This document shows, in pieces, positions 49,201 to 58,000 of a stretch of 64,000 bases of DNA. Where the stretch lies: contig NC_092677.1 in the NCBI RefSeq assembly GCF_964355755.1, positions 7,259,001 through 7,323,000 of the forward strand, in the 5' to 3' direction. The notes beneath the pieces are model-generated. The model was not told the origin of the DNA. It saw only the letters and a list, made by a program, of their open reading frames with translations, and did no database searches. A program made the position numbers and the translations under genes. The stretch comes from Antedon mediterranea. Its lineage: Eukaryota; Echinodermata; Crinoidea; Comatulida; Antedonidae. The first letter of the stretch is position 1. The number at the start of each line of letters is the position of its first letter.

Positions 49201-52016
49201 CCTGTTTTGTTTTTTCATAAATGGCTTCTTGTGCTGTTGTCTCGTCAAAAGACGAAGGGGAAATAAATTAGGTAATTTTACAAAACTGTTGTACTTAAAG
49301 TATAAATGTTATTCATGAATAACATTAGGTACGTTTGGAAGATAACCAGTAATAAACTGTGCCGACCAATTGCACTCTGAAAAGAATAAACAAGACTTCA
49401 CTTACATCAAAATGAAAATAATGCCCATAAAAATGGTTTATATTGTATTGAATAAAGAATATTTGTTTTTTCTCATTTAGGAAAATCTTCTCCTGGACCT
49501 ATCAAGAAAGAAGATTTTGAACTTGCTAAATCGTAAGTACATTCATTACTTCTAATTATGTTTGGTAATGTAAACTTTGTTACAGTACATTGAAAAATCC
49601 ATATTAAGAACGTCAAATTGATGTCAACCTTTCAAATTGTTTATGTAATTTAAAAAAAATTTTTTCAGACAATCATCTGAAAACCCATATCAAAACGGAA
49701 CAATATCAAGTTATGACAGAGACAGCTCAAAAGAGTCCGACTACGATCCTTACTACTATGGAGATCAAAGGTCATATGATGAAAGAAGACGTGACCGTGA
49801 CTACAGTGATGGTGCTACATACAGTGAAGAAGATCGGTATAGTGATAACAGGCAGATATCACCAACTCCTACCGACTTCTCAGAATATAATGGAGGATTA
49901 TATAATACAGGCTATAGGGCGCCACCAGAACGACCTCCATCTTACAGCAGTTTTGACTCATATGGAGGTAAAATTTGTTATAAATTGATGTAAAGTTGAC
50001 TTTACCCTCTTCCATTTCAAGACACATCGCCATTGACTTGCTGTTGATATTAATGTAGTATGATATTGCTCTTAAGAGATCAACCAATTTTTATTTTTTG
50101 ACAGCACTGTAGTGCACCTACTTCATTGAACACATTTAATACACAGGTTTGTACGAAAGCCTATTAATGCCATTTTAAGTATATGTTTTTCGAACGTAAT
50201 CCGTTCTAACGAATTAGTAATTCGTTTGAACGGATTAATAATCTGTTCAAACGAATTAGTAATCCGTTCAAACAAATTGCAACATATACAACAAGTGCCA
50301 TTTAAAGTATATGTTGTAATTCGTTTGAACGGATTACTAATTCGTTTGAACAGATTATTAATCTGTTCAAACGAATTACTAATTTGTTAGAACGGATTAC
50401 GTTCGAAAAACATATACTTAAAATGGCATTAATGGGCTTTCGTAGGTTTGCTTGATACAAAGGCACTAATAAAGCAATTTTCATTTTAAATCGTAGGTGG
50501 TCGTGGTGGCCTTACTGGTAGTATCGTGACAGAATCCCAACTTAGTGAAATTGAAGAGCAAGAAGAGAAAGATTATGCAGATCTACTACGAATGAAACAA
50601 AGCCAAGTACAGAAAACCCTGTCGGGGCAGGTAAGTCACCAAGCTTTAGTTATGAACAACAGAGGCACAAACATTTTCCTAACAGAGGAGCTGGATGCTT
50701 TGTAAAGTGGCAAATGTTAAAATGTTCTCAAAGACAAAACATTCAACACAATTTAAAACAATAGAGAAATAAGTTTGATTTGTTTTTTCTTTTAAATTAT
50801 GTTTTTTTTTTCAGTAAAAATAAATATGGTATTAAAGGTATTTAAACTTTAAATACAATTGCCAAACAAAACAAACAAATTGTTGATCTAAACTTATCTG
50901 ATTTTACTAATGCATCCAGTGCTAAACGAAACAAACTTCAACACATACACTTATCTAGTCTGGGCTCCAGACGGAGTTTTGTCTTAATATTAGTAAAAAT
51001 ATATATATTTTTGCACATATGGCGTTTCTTACGTGTATTACTTGAGTTTGTATTTTCAGACAAAAATCGCGGTCGAAATAAAAACAAATAAATAAAAAAA
51101 AAGACAATAAATACAGACTTGGGGCAAGTCTAACACTTATCCTTTAAATAAATTTAGTACATTTTCCTGTATGTAGCTTCCAAAAAATGGGATTTTCAAT
51201 CATTAATTTTTAGTTTAAAATGTTCCTTCAATGTTTATATAAATCCAAAGGCAAATTACTGAAAAACTGAAAATGCTGTATCAGTGGCTGGATCTCAACG
51301 GAGATACAAAAAAAAACGTTAAATTAAAACAGCCAGTGCAAGTGAAGGTATTTGGATAAAGTCATTGCATAAAGAAATAACTTTTGCCAGCTGAATTTAC
51401 AAACTTACTAAGTTTTTAACTCACACCTTCTCAGTTTAAGCAAGCATAACTGATTGAGTGTAAACGCAGGGTTTTACATAATATTTGTCACTGTAATATA
51501 CTTGCATAACTTATGTTTTCCCAAAATTGGCTTATATTATAAAGAACTACATCATCTATAAATAAATCATTCATACCCCTAGTGTTTCAGGGATAAATTT
51601 GTCAACTCATTGATGTAAATTGAGAATAACATTTATGACAGCACATGCCCTTGGAAGTTTGTGTTAAGACTAAAGTATGATTGTATAGGAAGAAAAATCA
51701 TTACCTTGTTGCTTTAGGTGAAAAGAAATCAGATCATGGTCTATTTATTTATGCATGAAAAAAGCTGATAAGAAAGCTAATAAGAATGTGTGCAACATTA
51801 AAATGCTGTACTAAAATCCTACTTGATTAATTCTATCTTATGCCATTGTTTCTCAAAGTAATTTACCTTCATATTATTTTTCTTCAGGTTCGACAGGTGT
51901 CCACTCCAACACCCCCACCTGTACAGATGGGAAATTTTGTTCCGCTAACCAAAGCTCATCCTCTTACTAGTAATTCAAGGCGAGAAGCTATCAGCGAGGA
52001 AGGATTTTTAGTCTAG
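31224..52016 (+). CDS. NPHS1: Nephrin-family adhesion receptor, 22 coding exons
   Basis: Type I membrane protein of the nephrin / Sticks-and-stones / Hibris family, which binds Neph/Kirrel-type partners at cell contacts (slit diaphragm, myoblast fusion). Coding exons: 31224-31266, 37811-37993, 39096-39227, 39595-39924, 40179-40288, 40637-40817, 41612-41692, 42609-42830, 43010-43297, 44510-44647, 44930-45097, 45380-45661, 46153-46428, 46844-47152, 47402-47476, 48025-48237, 48821-48856, 49149-49271, 49481-49532, 49669-49967, 50497-50630, 51888-52016. They sum to 3,804 bases, 1,267 residues plus TAG, close to human nephrin (1,241). Order: signal peptide, nine Ig domains (15-914), FNIII (915-1010), TM (about 1027-1052), tail. 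Ig1 has the PRYRITG segment typical of the family, and the FNIII motifs GFNGGL and DVVPPS closely match nephrin. Most exon borders are phase 1. Kirrel (five Ig, no FNIII) and hemicentin do not fit. Confidence 0.9.
34838..34969 (+). repeat. Six-copy 22-bp minisatellite
   Basis: Units start at 34838, 34860, 34882, 34904, 34926 and 34948. The consensus is ATCATGGGGTC followed by ATTTCTACCTG, with one to three changes per unit, more in the first. It lies within nephrin intron 1. Confidence 0.9.
37133..37256. mobile_element. Small TIR element with TTGGTTCCCA ends
   Basis: Starts TTGGTTCCCA and ends TGGGAACCAA, a perfect 10-bp inverted repeat over 124 bp. A sequence at 20088 begins CTTGGTTCCCAGTTGCAA and shares CACAATGCA, suggesting a second family member whose right end is unclear. 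No target duplication is certain. Confidence 0.45.
37811..47152 (+). CDS. NPHS1: Nephrin ectodomain exons: nine Ig domains
   Basis: Each domain has the paired cysteines and core tryptophan of an Ig fold. Ig1 (two exons): LICLI...YWLKG...DDDDYTCQV. Ig2 (39595): LTCEA...TWLED...FKCIV. Ig3 (two exons): FTCSS...FWYKN...LECRV. Ig4 (two exons): LTCTS...SWISQ...YMCQA. Ig5 (43010): LTCVS...QWYKG...YSCNA. Ig6 (two exons): IKCKT...TWYKD...FKCSA. Ig7 (45380): LECGA...KWMKN...YKCLA. Ig8 (46153): LRCQA...KWSRE...YKCFA. Ig9 (46844): LKCRA...KWQRF...YTCVA. Nephrin is usually described as eight Ig domains plus a spacer after the sixth; here the spacer position (Ig7) is a full Ig domain. Domain-border introns are all phase 1. 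Confidence 0.88.
38473..38793 (+). mobile_element. TTAA-flanked MITE, GTATTGTCCCCC family, copy 1
   Basis: Intact TTAA at 38469-38472 and 38794-38797. The left end is AGATGTATTGTTCCTC and the right end CAGGGGGACAATATCT, inverted versions of each other. It is 321 bp and noncoding, inside the intron splitting Ig1. Related copies lie at 52853 (reverse) and 62473. TTAA duplication points to piggyBac or Kolobok-type transposition. Confidence 0.75.
41078..41194 (+). mobile_element. Probable LINE 3' tail ending in TTGAATTGAATTGAA
   Basis: Ends AATAAAGTTGAATTGAATTGAA. A second copy of the tail, AAATAAAGTTGAATTG, is near 45340, and a third TTGAATTGAATTGAA near 53500. A short-period 3' tail after a polyadenylation-like motif is usual for truncated non-LTR retrotransposons. 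No reverse-transcriptase fragment is present. Confidence 0.4.
41384..41517 (+). mobile_element. MITE copy, AAACTAGTTTGAC family
   Basis: Contains AAACTAGTTTGAC, AGTGTGATGTGCCC, two ATGGTAGTGATATG copies, and ends near TATGTAGACAGAGCT. The right end is the inverse of the AGCTCTGTCTACA end seen near 36642. It lies in the intron before the first Ig4 exon. Confidence 0.75.
43426..44183. mobile_element. PIF/Harbinger-like element in a nephrin intron
   Basis: TAA duplicates at 43423-43425 and 44184-44186 flank ends GGGCGCGTTTATACAACAC and (reversed) GGCCGTGTTTATACAACAC, one of the clearest TIR pairs in the window. The 758-bp interior includes a minus-strand frame (43640-44002) with a hydrophobic then acidic start and a basic GVRRGRR segment, possibly a transposase N-terminal remnant. 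No DDE domain, so non-autonomous. Confidence 0.85.
45288..45358 (+). mobile_element. Probable LINE 3' tail, second copy
   Basis: Ends TTAAATAAAGTTGAATTG, like the copy ending at 41194, and sits just before the Ig7 exon. Body too short to assign a clade. Confidence 0.35.
45727..45845 (+). mobile_element. Decayed copy of GGCAAAGGCCCCTGG repeat
   Basis: Shares AGTGG/GCAAAGGCCCCTGGT, TAGCACTC and the CTCTGGGGC segment with the better preserved element at 54421-54573. Its ends are eroded. It lies in the intron after the Ig7 exon. Confidence 0.5.
47402..48237 (+). CDS. NPHS1: Nephrin FNIII domain exons
   Basis: Exons 47402-47476 and 48025-48237 join in phase 1 to give a fibronectin type III domain: PEAPTDLKVLSVS start, KLSWLPGFNGGL, DVVPPSSTTFTVTGL and a YDFNVRGRNELG F-strand. 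The segments GFNGGL and DVVPP are diagnostic against nephrin FNIII. The splice before 47402 uses the less usual donor A|GTTAGT, forced by phase. The intron between the two exons holds a decayed dispersed repeat (CGTTTCGATCAATATAC near 47830). Confidence 0.88.
47630..47740 (-). mobile_element. Possible decayed tRNA-related SINE
   Basis: On the minus strand a TGGTATGGCATATTGG stretch (A-box-like) precedes GGGTTCAACACC (B-box-like) at SINE spacing. Both boxes are imperfect and the 3' end is not defined. Confidence 0.25.
48295..48597 (-). mobile_element. tRNA-derived SINE
   Basis: Read on the minus strand: head GGGCGTGTGGCGCAGTG with an A box TGGCGCAGTGTGG (plus 48576-48588), B box GGTTCGAATCC (plus 48537-48547), a body, then GCGCTATATAAGAATG and a tail of ATT repeats (plus 48295-48315). 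This is the standard architecture of a tRNA-head SINE with a LINE-type tail. The tRNA-like part does not close into a full cloverleaf with an acceptor stem, so it is not a functional tRNA gene. Confidence 0.85.
48821..49271 (+). CDS. NPHS1: Nephrin stalk and transmembrane exons
   Basis: A 36-base exon (48821-48856, VEPTQAPGLQKL) gives a short stalk. Exon 49149-49271 encodes a hydrophobic helix starting VSLWIVLLVAFCGFLF and ending in a cysteine run, followed by KRRRGNK, a clear stop-transfer signal. Both exons are phase 1 on each side. The CCC at the cytoplasmic face could be palmitoylated, which is inference. Confidence 0.85.
49481..52016 (+). CDS. NPHS1: Nephrin cytoplasmic tail exons
   Basis: Four exons (49481-49532, 49669-49967, 50497-50630, 51888-52016), about 204 residues. 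The second is rich in Tyr, Asp, Ser and Arg, with many candidate phosphotyrosines. Visible motifs: Y1163-R-A-P (YxxP, Crk-SH2 type), PPSY at 1170-1173 (PPxY, WW-binding type), and a Pro-rich TPTPPP segment in the last exon. The protein ends EEGFLV; human nephrin also ends in a hydrophobic LV pair, so a PDZ-type C-terminus is plausible. I see no exact YDxV motif of the kind that recruits Nck in vertebrate nephrin. Confidence 0.85.
50154..50442. mobile_element. Fold-back MITE, nearly all inverted repeat
   Basis: The left arm starts CGAAAGCCTATTAATGCC and the reversed right arm CGAAAGCCCATTAATGCC. Pairing continues for about 120 bases each side, built of sub-repeats such as GTTCAAACGAATTAGTAAT. 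TA flanks both ends (50152-50153, 50443-50444), consistent with a Tc1/mariner-type target duplication. It sits in the intron before coding exon 21. Confidence 0.8.
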
Positions 52017-52330
52017 AAAGAACAAAACATTTTTTTTCTAATTTTTAATTGCATAAACAGAAATTACACTTCCATGGGTAAAGTAAAGCAGGATTTAAAT
52101 GATAGAGGGAGTCTACTATTGGTCAAAGATGGTTGAAATTAGGCCTCTTCTCTCAGTACAGGAGGCCTATGATTTTTGTGAAACATTAGTGACATGAGAG
52201 AAGTACTACTACAACGACTACTGTGTTTCTTTCTATAAGAAAGTTGTAAAATTCTTTAAAATGATTAAGATTATAATAATAATAAAATTGCTTGTAACCA
52301 ATGTAAAATGTGTAAATAAAATACAGCTGT
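52017..52330 (+). terminator. NPHS1: Nephrin 3' UTR and poly(A) signal
   Basis: After the TAG at 52014-52016, AATAAA occurs at 52281 and 52315-52320. The second is the likelier signal because of its distance and a T-rich region downstream. Further AATAAA motifs near 53467 and 53480 could serve a longer UTR that would include the MITE at 52853. Confidence 0.5.
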
Positions 52331-52852
52331 AATGCAAACGTTGATTTGACATTTTTCTAAAGCAAACTTTTATGCTGGCATAAAGTAATCTAGCTCGTTA
52401 AAACATGGAGAAATATGTACTACCATGGTTAGTAGAATATACTGGTAGGCATATTTTTATTATTATTTATTTGATAATAATGAAATTATGTCATCCAGTA
52501 TTATTGTAGCAATTAAATCATGTGGTTTTCTGTTCTGTCTTTTATTTGGTGCAAACATTTATAAGGTGTCTAATTGTGTTATGGATTATGCAAATTGTGA
52601 AATGTTTAAATTGTGTAGTTTTAAATGTTTCTTTCATGCATTAAGTTCTTTCCAAACTACAGTATTGACATGTAACAAATCAAGTAATGATGAAAATGAA
52701 TGTATACATTATTTTATTGAATAATTTCTGTAAAGATAATTGAAAAATGTGTTGCAACTAAAACAATGCTTTTAGTTTAGTGTGGGCCTAAGTACAGAGG
52801 AATGGCATGTAACAAGATAGAATACAATAATTAACAATAGGCATATTGTTAA

Positions 52853-53187
52853 ACAGTGTCCCCGATGATTTACAATGATGTTAAAAAAAAAATTATTCTT
52901 AACAAAATTGTTGTTGAATATGCCATTTTTATGTACTATAATAGTTATCCACTTTGACCAAAAATTAAATCGAAAAAAAAAATTATTTACCTGAAAAAAC
53001 TGTAATTTTAAGCAAAAAAATTGTCAAATTTGTTGTTGAATCTAACCATATATTTTATCATTTTTGCAGTAAAAATATAATTTTTTTTTTCTACGGAAGT
53101 GATTAACTATATTAAAACTACAAAATAACATTCAAAGTCTGATTTAATTAATCTTCATTTTTCATGTTTTTGGGGGACAATACATCT
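52853..53187 (-). mobile_element. TTAA MITE, GTATTGTCCCCC family, copy 2 (reverse)
   Basis: The right end TGGGGGACAATACATCT is the inverse of the left end of the copy at 38473. TTAA is intact on the left (52849-52852) and degraded to TTAT on the right. It is the most diverged copy and lies downstream of the nephrin gene. Confidence 0.65.
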
Positions 53188-53552
53188 TTATTGACATTGG
53201 ATTTTGTGGTGGAAAAATTTGTGTTCAAGATGACATTTATATGCCTATTAGATGTGCTCAGATGTATTTATCAGGCTTTTTTTTCCAACTAAAAATACAA
53301 AATTATAATTATTAAATAGGTGCTATTTATTTGCAGCCATTATATCCATTTCGTCTTTCTATTATTGTTTATTTACCATATTTTTATTGCATGTAATTTT
53401 ATGTATTTTATATTGTACAAAATCTTTGATATCTATGTACCTCAAAAGTATGTATTTGACATTTTGAATAAATGCTTATAAATAAATGTTAAAATGTTTG
53501 AATTGAATTGAATGTTGAATTTTATACAAACAACATTCCTTGCTGCGAGTTA

Positions 53553-54381
53553 GGGCCTGTTTCTGCTGCAACTGCTTAAAATATGGTATAAAATACGGTA
53601 TTTTTTATACCGTATTTTTTAGTACCCCGTTTCTGCTAACAATACTTCTTGGGTGGTCGTGTTAAATTTCATCTTTTTTACCCAAATTGCCATTCATTTA
53701 TTTGATCGATAATTAAAAGTCGCAATAAAGGAAGTTTTACGTCTCACTCTCAACAGCCTAGCCCTAGTGATAGAGATGTTGTGAGAGCACAGAAAACATC
53801 GTAATGGGGACAATTAATTCGTTCCTTCCCCGAGTTATTGTATTTTGCAATGTTGTACTGCTTTCGCAGGCTCTTCAGCTTTGAGTTTACTTGCTTTGGA
53901 GACAAGTCTATTCCATACTCCTGCTTTATTTTTTTAGAAATGTCTTTATAAATGTGGTTGTCCCTTTTATTTGGCCAGACATTTTAGCTTCCCCACACAC
54001 ATTTATTTAGTAAAACTGTGACGTCTTCGCTCCACATTTTCGCCGAATATAATATATTCGGCGAAAATGTGGAGCGAAGACGTCTATACACGTGTGTAAA
54101 GCAGCTGACAGCGACAGAAAATAAAACACGAATGTTGACCTTTTGTCATGTAAAAAAAAATACGGTATTTTTTATTGGCAGCAGAAACGGGTACAAAAAA
54201 TACGGTATAAATTTGTAAATACCGTATTTTATCCACAAATTTTGTGGGGAAAATACGGTATACAAAATACGGTATATTTTTTATGAGCGCAGTTTCTGCT
54301 GCCAAAAATATACCGTATATATACGGTATTCAAAAAATACCGTATAATATACGGTATTTAGTTGGCAGCAGAAACCGGGCC
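53553..54381. mobile_element. PIF/Harbinger-like element with ATACGGTA sub-repeats
   Basis: TTA duplicates (53550-53552, 54382-54384) flank ends GGGCCTGTTTCTGCTGC and (reversed) GGCCCGGTTTCTGCTGC. Subterminal regions on both sides are packed with ATACGGTAT motifs in both orientations, likely transposase-binding sites. The 829-bp interior has no transposase and holds a perfect 65-base palindrome (54020-54084). Confidence 0.8.
54020..54084. repeat. Perfect 65-base palindrome (32-bp arms, 1-base centre)
   Basis: The arm GACGTCTTCGCTCCAC... at 54020-54051 is exactly the reverse complement of 54053-54084, with a single A at 54052. It lies inside the Harbinger-like element. Perfect arms with almost no spacer are unstable in replication, so it is either very young or maintained. 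Confidence 0.95.
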
Positions 54382-54420
54382 TTATTAGAGATGTGTAGCA
54401 AAATATAGTCATATCTCTCC

Positions 54421-54573
54421 AGTGGCATAACATAGTGGACAAAGGCCCCTGGTCTAGCACTCCTAAGAGGCCCTACAAGGATGGGGAGTTGCATTGACTG
54501 CTCATGCGCTCAGAGCCCTTAAGCTCTGGGCCCCTGAGTTTAGCCAGTGAGCGCTCATAGCCGTTACGCCACT
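54421..54573. mobile_element. Small TIR element, possibly hAT-like
   Basis: The left end AGTGGCATAAC and the reversed right end AGTGGCGTAAC match at 10 of 11 positions. The flanking 8-mers ATCTCTCC and TTCTCTCT agree at 6 of 8, compatible with an eroded 8-bp hAT-type duplication. 153 bp, noncoding. A decayed relative is at 45727. Confidence 0.5.
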
Positions 54574-54850
54574 TTCTCTCTCGTCACTGGTTGTGGCATT
54601 AGTTGAAAGGAAATAAAAGCAGAGTTGTCGAGTAAGGAGCTGAGAAATGATCAGATGTCAATCCATCGCAACTAGTGGTCTCAATTCCATTCAAAACTCA
54701 CTACCAGTTAGACTTTTGTCATCAGTACTTTTATGGATGAATGGTTGCTAGTTGACATATGTAGTACCGACATGTATTGCAACACATTTAAATGCATTTG
54801 TAAGCTAATTAATTTGGTCTCGTATGCAAATTATAAATATTTATAAAATA

Positions 54851-54856
54851 TTTATT
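54851..54856 (-). terminator. FDXACB1: Likely FDXACB1 poly(A) signal
   Basis: AATAAA on the minus strand, about 220 bases past the FDXACB1 stop codon. AT-rich context makes such motifs common, so this is only the best-placed candidate. Confidence 0.4.
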
Positions 54857-55074
54857 ACAATAAAAAAATAATACCTAAACATTAAAATGAGAAACTACCT
54901 TAATTCGACTACTAACCTTGCAATATTTACATTATAATGGGTGAACAATAATACAGTCATTTAGTATATACAGTAATTTAATTAAAAATGTTAAACCCAA
55001 ACAATAGTTGTTGCACAAAGTGCTTCAACACTACATTGTAAAAATCCATGTGAAAACAGAAGCATGTTACTTGT

Positions 55075-58000
55075 TTAGTATCGCAGTTGTATACTATGAA
55101 AAGATTTAAGTTGACAACATAAATCCTGATGAACTTGGTTAACCTTTGATCTAGATAAAGCACTGGTCCGAGATTGATAAATGAATCTGTAACAAAGACT
55201 ATAGAATGTAGTGTTTTTTTCTTTGTATACATCAATAAGATCAACTGACTTGATGTATACGCCACATGAGGCTCGTACGATAGAGAAGAAATGCATTTCA
55301 GAAAAAGAAGTTTCAGTTGAAACTAAGAAACATAGGTCCCTAATGTAACTTGGTGCATGATTACTATAGGGAATATAAGAAGACTTATCCAGTGAATTTG
55401 GAACTTTTACAAGGGAGTGACTTAACCATAAAAGTCTGACATCATCAATATCAAAGCAAAGCATTGCAAGTAAATCCAAATTCAAAATAATTAATCCTTT
55501 ATCTTCTATATTTGCATTTTCTTGTCTTGCAATTAAACCAAAAACATGACAGGTGTTATCTAATGTAATCTGATGAAAGTCCTCTCTGGAAGTTTCACAG
55601 GATTCAGATTTCTGCCATCGTTCTCTTGCAGCATCCACCCAAATCTGGCACTGCATCATGTTATACTTTGACACACTTCTGGACCTTCCAAGCTCTGGCG
55701 AATCCTTCTGACTTTCTAGATCAAGTTTTGATAGTTTTTCTAATGCCTGTTGAGTTATATCCGAGTTGTCACTTTCTTCTAAATGCTGCTGACTTTTTTG
55801 ATTAGAATCCTGTGATGAAATGTTTAAGTTTAAAGGTTCACATTTTATTTTTACATCTGGGCATACAGAAGATACAATTAAAGAAACAATATCTTTCATA
55901 GAAGATTGATTGGCCATGAAAAGATGAATTTCATGAGTAATTGGAAACACTGTGGGCTGAATAGCACATCGCCTAAAGGCTGGACCTACAAGAAGCTCTG
56001 TCTTGTCTTCAGGTTTCGATTGACTCTTTTGAATAAAAGGACTAAAGATGAAAACATTGTCTTGCGAACTATTGGAATCACAATCTGCTCCTGCATACGG
56101 ACTGATTTCACCATCTATTACTGCTTCAGGTGCATCACTCTCTTTGTTATCCACTACAATATGATCATTAACTATCAGACTGGTGCCTGGATCTTCTGCT
56201 TCTATGGAACACAGTTGACTATTGTCAATCATTTTTGTACCCATTTTTACAGATTCATTAGTATCATCTTCTTGACTATCGCTAATTACAGATTCACTCA
56301 TTTCAGAAACATGTTTATATTCCTTTAATCTGTACTCAAAAGCCTTTAACACCTCTGTATTTATACATTTGATCCAATTACATTCCTTTGTTTCCGTTAC
56401 CAACATGTCCTTAAACAGATGTTTACAATTCTCTAATATTCTGTGATAAACCTCATGAACTGGACTGTTTGAGTCTCGCAAAAGATTTCTGTAAAGATAT
56501 ATCACAAAATCAAAGAACTGTACTGTACAAAAATGAGAGTATATGACTACCAAAATGCAAATAAATAATAATAGATATAATAAAGAACTGTTCTACAGTA
56601 TACAAATTACAAATTCTGTAACAGCTATTCTTGCACAATAAAGTAAAATCATAAGATTTCAGTTAGTTATAATTTGCCAGTCTAACCTTGTAATGTATCC
56701 ATCTAGATCTCCTGGGCACTTAAAACTGTATTCATGTTCTCCTATCTTATGATGTACTAAAATAGTGGACGAAGCAGGCTCTTGAAGAATAGGAAATTTC
56801 TTGAAAACATGCGTCACCCCACCATTTACGTTGAATCCTTTGCCTTGACCCCTGAAAAAAATAAATACATTACTGCCACAAACGTTAATTTAAATATTGA
56901 ACAAACAAAATATATTTTTTTTGCACACCTTTTGAGGAAAAAATGTGGTGGTTACTATTTGCATTTAGGTTTTTAGTCGCGTGGACGCGACTCTATAGTT
57001 CACTATGTCGGTCGGTCTGTCGGTCGGTCTGTCTGTCGGTCTGTCTGTCGGTCTGTCCGGTATCACTATGCATGTTATCGCTTTCTGACCTTATCTTGAT
57101 CAGTTTAATCTAGCTAAGTCAATTTTTCACAGTATATTCCTTATGGCCAGGAATCGATGTAGTTATGTTTTCACGGTGCGCAATAAAAAATTACGCGGTC
57201 TACGCACGATTTAAGAAAATCACGTTTGTAATCATATCTTCACAATCATGAATCACAATTAAATAAAATTTGGTACTCATAAATTTCAGGGCATAAATCA
57301 TCATATGGCAATACAATTACGTGCGTAGCGCATGTAACGCATGCGTACGCGCGCTTAAAATTTTCACAATTTATTTTCGATGAAATAAGAGTACGTTTCA
57401 GGCAATTTTAAGCGTTTACAAAATTGCCATGAGTGCGCAGATTTTTGCGCGCGCACTGCGCGTTAAATGTTATTGCGCACTCTTTTTGACCGATTTCTGT
57501 TTTCTTGACTTACTTTTCAACTAGAAATTACGTTATACGAGCACGTCAAAAGTGACAGGCTACGCTCGTGTAAATTAAACAAATATAAATGTTTTTAAAC
57601 ATTTCAACATTTTTAAACATGTTCAGTAATTTCGGTCAGTATAGTTCACTATGTCGGTCTGTCTGTCTGTCTGTCGGTCCGGTATCACTATGCATTGTAG
57701 CACGCGACTTAATGGCTGTTGGCCTTGTTAATTATAAGTTGCACTACTATAACATATATAGATATATATTACCTATAACCAGTGCAATTATATTCTGGAA
57801 ATGTTTCAGCAACAAACTCTTCAGTATGGGTCAATATGAGGTCAGCATATGTTGCCATAGAAACAACTTGCCAGGAATTTCCCCATTCCCTTTGTGGTTT
57901 GTCAGCAGGAGTTCCACCTTGTCCATTGCATAGTGTTAACAGCACTTTTCCTTCATTAGTTAAACACTGTGATGCACTGTGGGAGAAAACCTACATTGAT

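Noticed and set aside
55906-56328. 140-codon plus-strand frame
   Set aside because: It is the antisense shadow of the long last exon of FDXACB1, which has clear domain content.
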